From Acanthornis magna (lineage: Eukaryota; Chordata; Aves; Passeriformes; Acanthizidae), in NCBI GenBank assembly GCA_036785705.1, contig JAWUZG010000299.1:310001-374000 (forward strand): 64,000 bases of DNA. Direction: 5' to 3'. The notes under the pieces are model-generated. The model was not told the DNA's origin. It saw nothing but the letters and a program-made list of their open reading frames with translations, and did not search any database. The stretch's first letter is position 1. Each line of letters starts with the position of its first letter. The position numbers and the translations under genes were made by a program. Below are positions 63,751 through 64,000 of the stretch, one piece after another.

Positions 63751-64000
63751 ATTCAATATTAAGTTGATACATTCATCAGGCTTCCAGTTACATAATACAA
63801 TGACCTGTCAGATTTGGGTATCTTGAACTTCTCTGCTGAACTCCCAACTTTCCTGCTGAAATGGATTGTTGCTTCCAAAGCATTTCCCCTACATAAAGCC
63901 ATGATGTGGTATTATTATCATGTAAGTACTAATTATATATCCATTAAATCTGAGTTCATTATTATTGAAAGACATCATCATGGTGCTTCAGAGATGCCAT
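63751..64000. other. No gene seen
   Basis: AT-rich DNA outside the duplication, unlike the sequence that follows copy A. Confidence 0.5.

Noticed and set aside
1..64000. CRISPR array, prophage, operons or other bacterial systems
   Set aside because: The short repeats are microsatellites or LINE pieces. Base composition, CR1 content and the spliced gene model indicate a bird genome.

Overview
The window looks like bird nuclear DNA, most likely from a songbird (passerine). The evidence is about 26 pieces of CR1-type LINE, mostly 3' ends that finish in the usual ATTCTGTGATTCT-like tail, lying in both orientations in an AT-rich background with no bacterial or organellar features. The CR1 3' consensus seen here (a 'tgggagggtgggcaggcc' and 'ttggagcagcctgggacag' type) is of the kind common in passerine genomes. 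No tRNA, rRNA or CRISPR array was seen.

The two ends of the window carry two copies, in the same orientation and about 60.36 kb apart, of one block: 1-3395 (copy A, cut by the left window edge) and about 60391-63750 (copy B). Each copy holds one compact GC-rich gene on the minus strand. The model is the same in both: a CATAAAAGGG TATA box, a 5' leader of about 70 nt, a short coding exon 1 (24 or 25 codons), a 120-nt GT-AG intron that is open in frame, and a single large exon 2 (440 or 438 codons). The predicted proteins have 464 and 463 residues. I recognise no known family. They are built of internal repeats: three ESRAA motifs, two QLExLGGQGAGA motifs, about four Ser/Glu/Trp units, a basic helix-like segment and a basic amphipathic C-terminal segment. 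I regard this pair as the most interesting content: an apparently undescribed, duplicated, fast-changing bird gene.

The copies differ very unevenly. The intron and the 5' 386 nt of exon 2 look identical, the rest of exon 2 differs mostly by amino acid replacements, and a patch of about 100 nt over the 5' leader and the protein N terminus is strongly divergent although both sides of it are nearly identical. This suggests gene conversion with local diversifying change, but it needs more copies to prove.

Between the copies (3.4-58.9 kb) I find no credible exon. The interval holds CR1 fragments, one probable retroviral-type LTR (about 31990-32730), microsatellites, a strand-asymmetric G/T tract (33541-33830), short tandem repeats and several perfect inverted repeats. 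A GC-richer block at 59206-60340, just left of copy B, is unexplained and may belong to the duplicated cassette.
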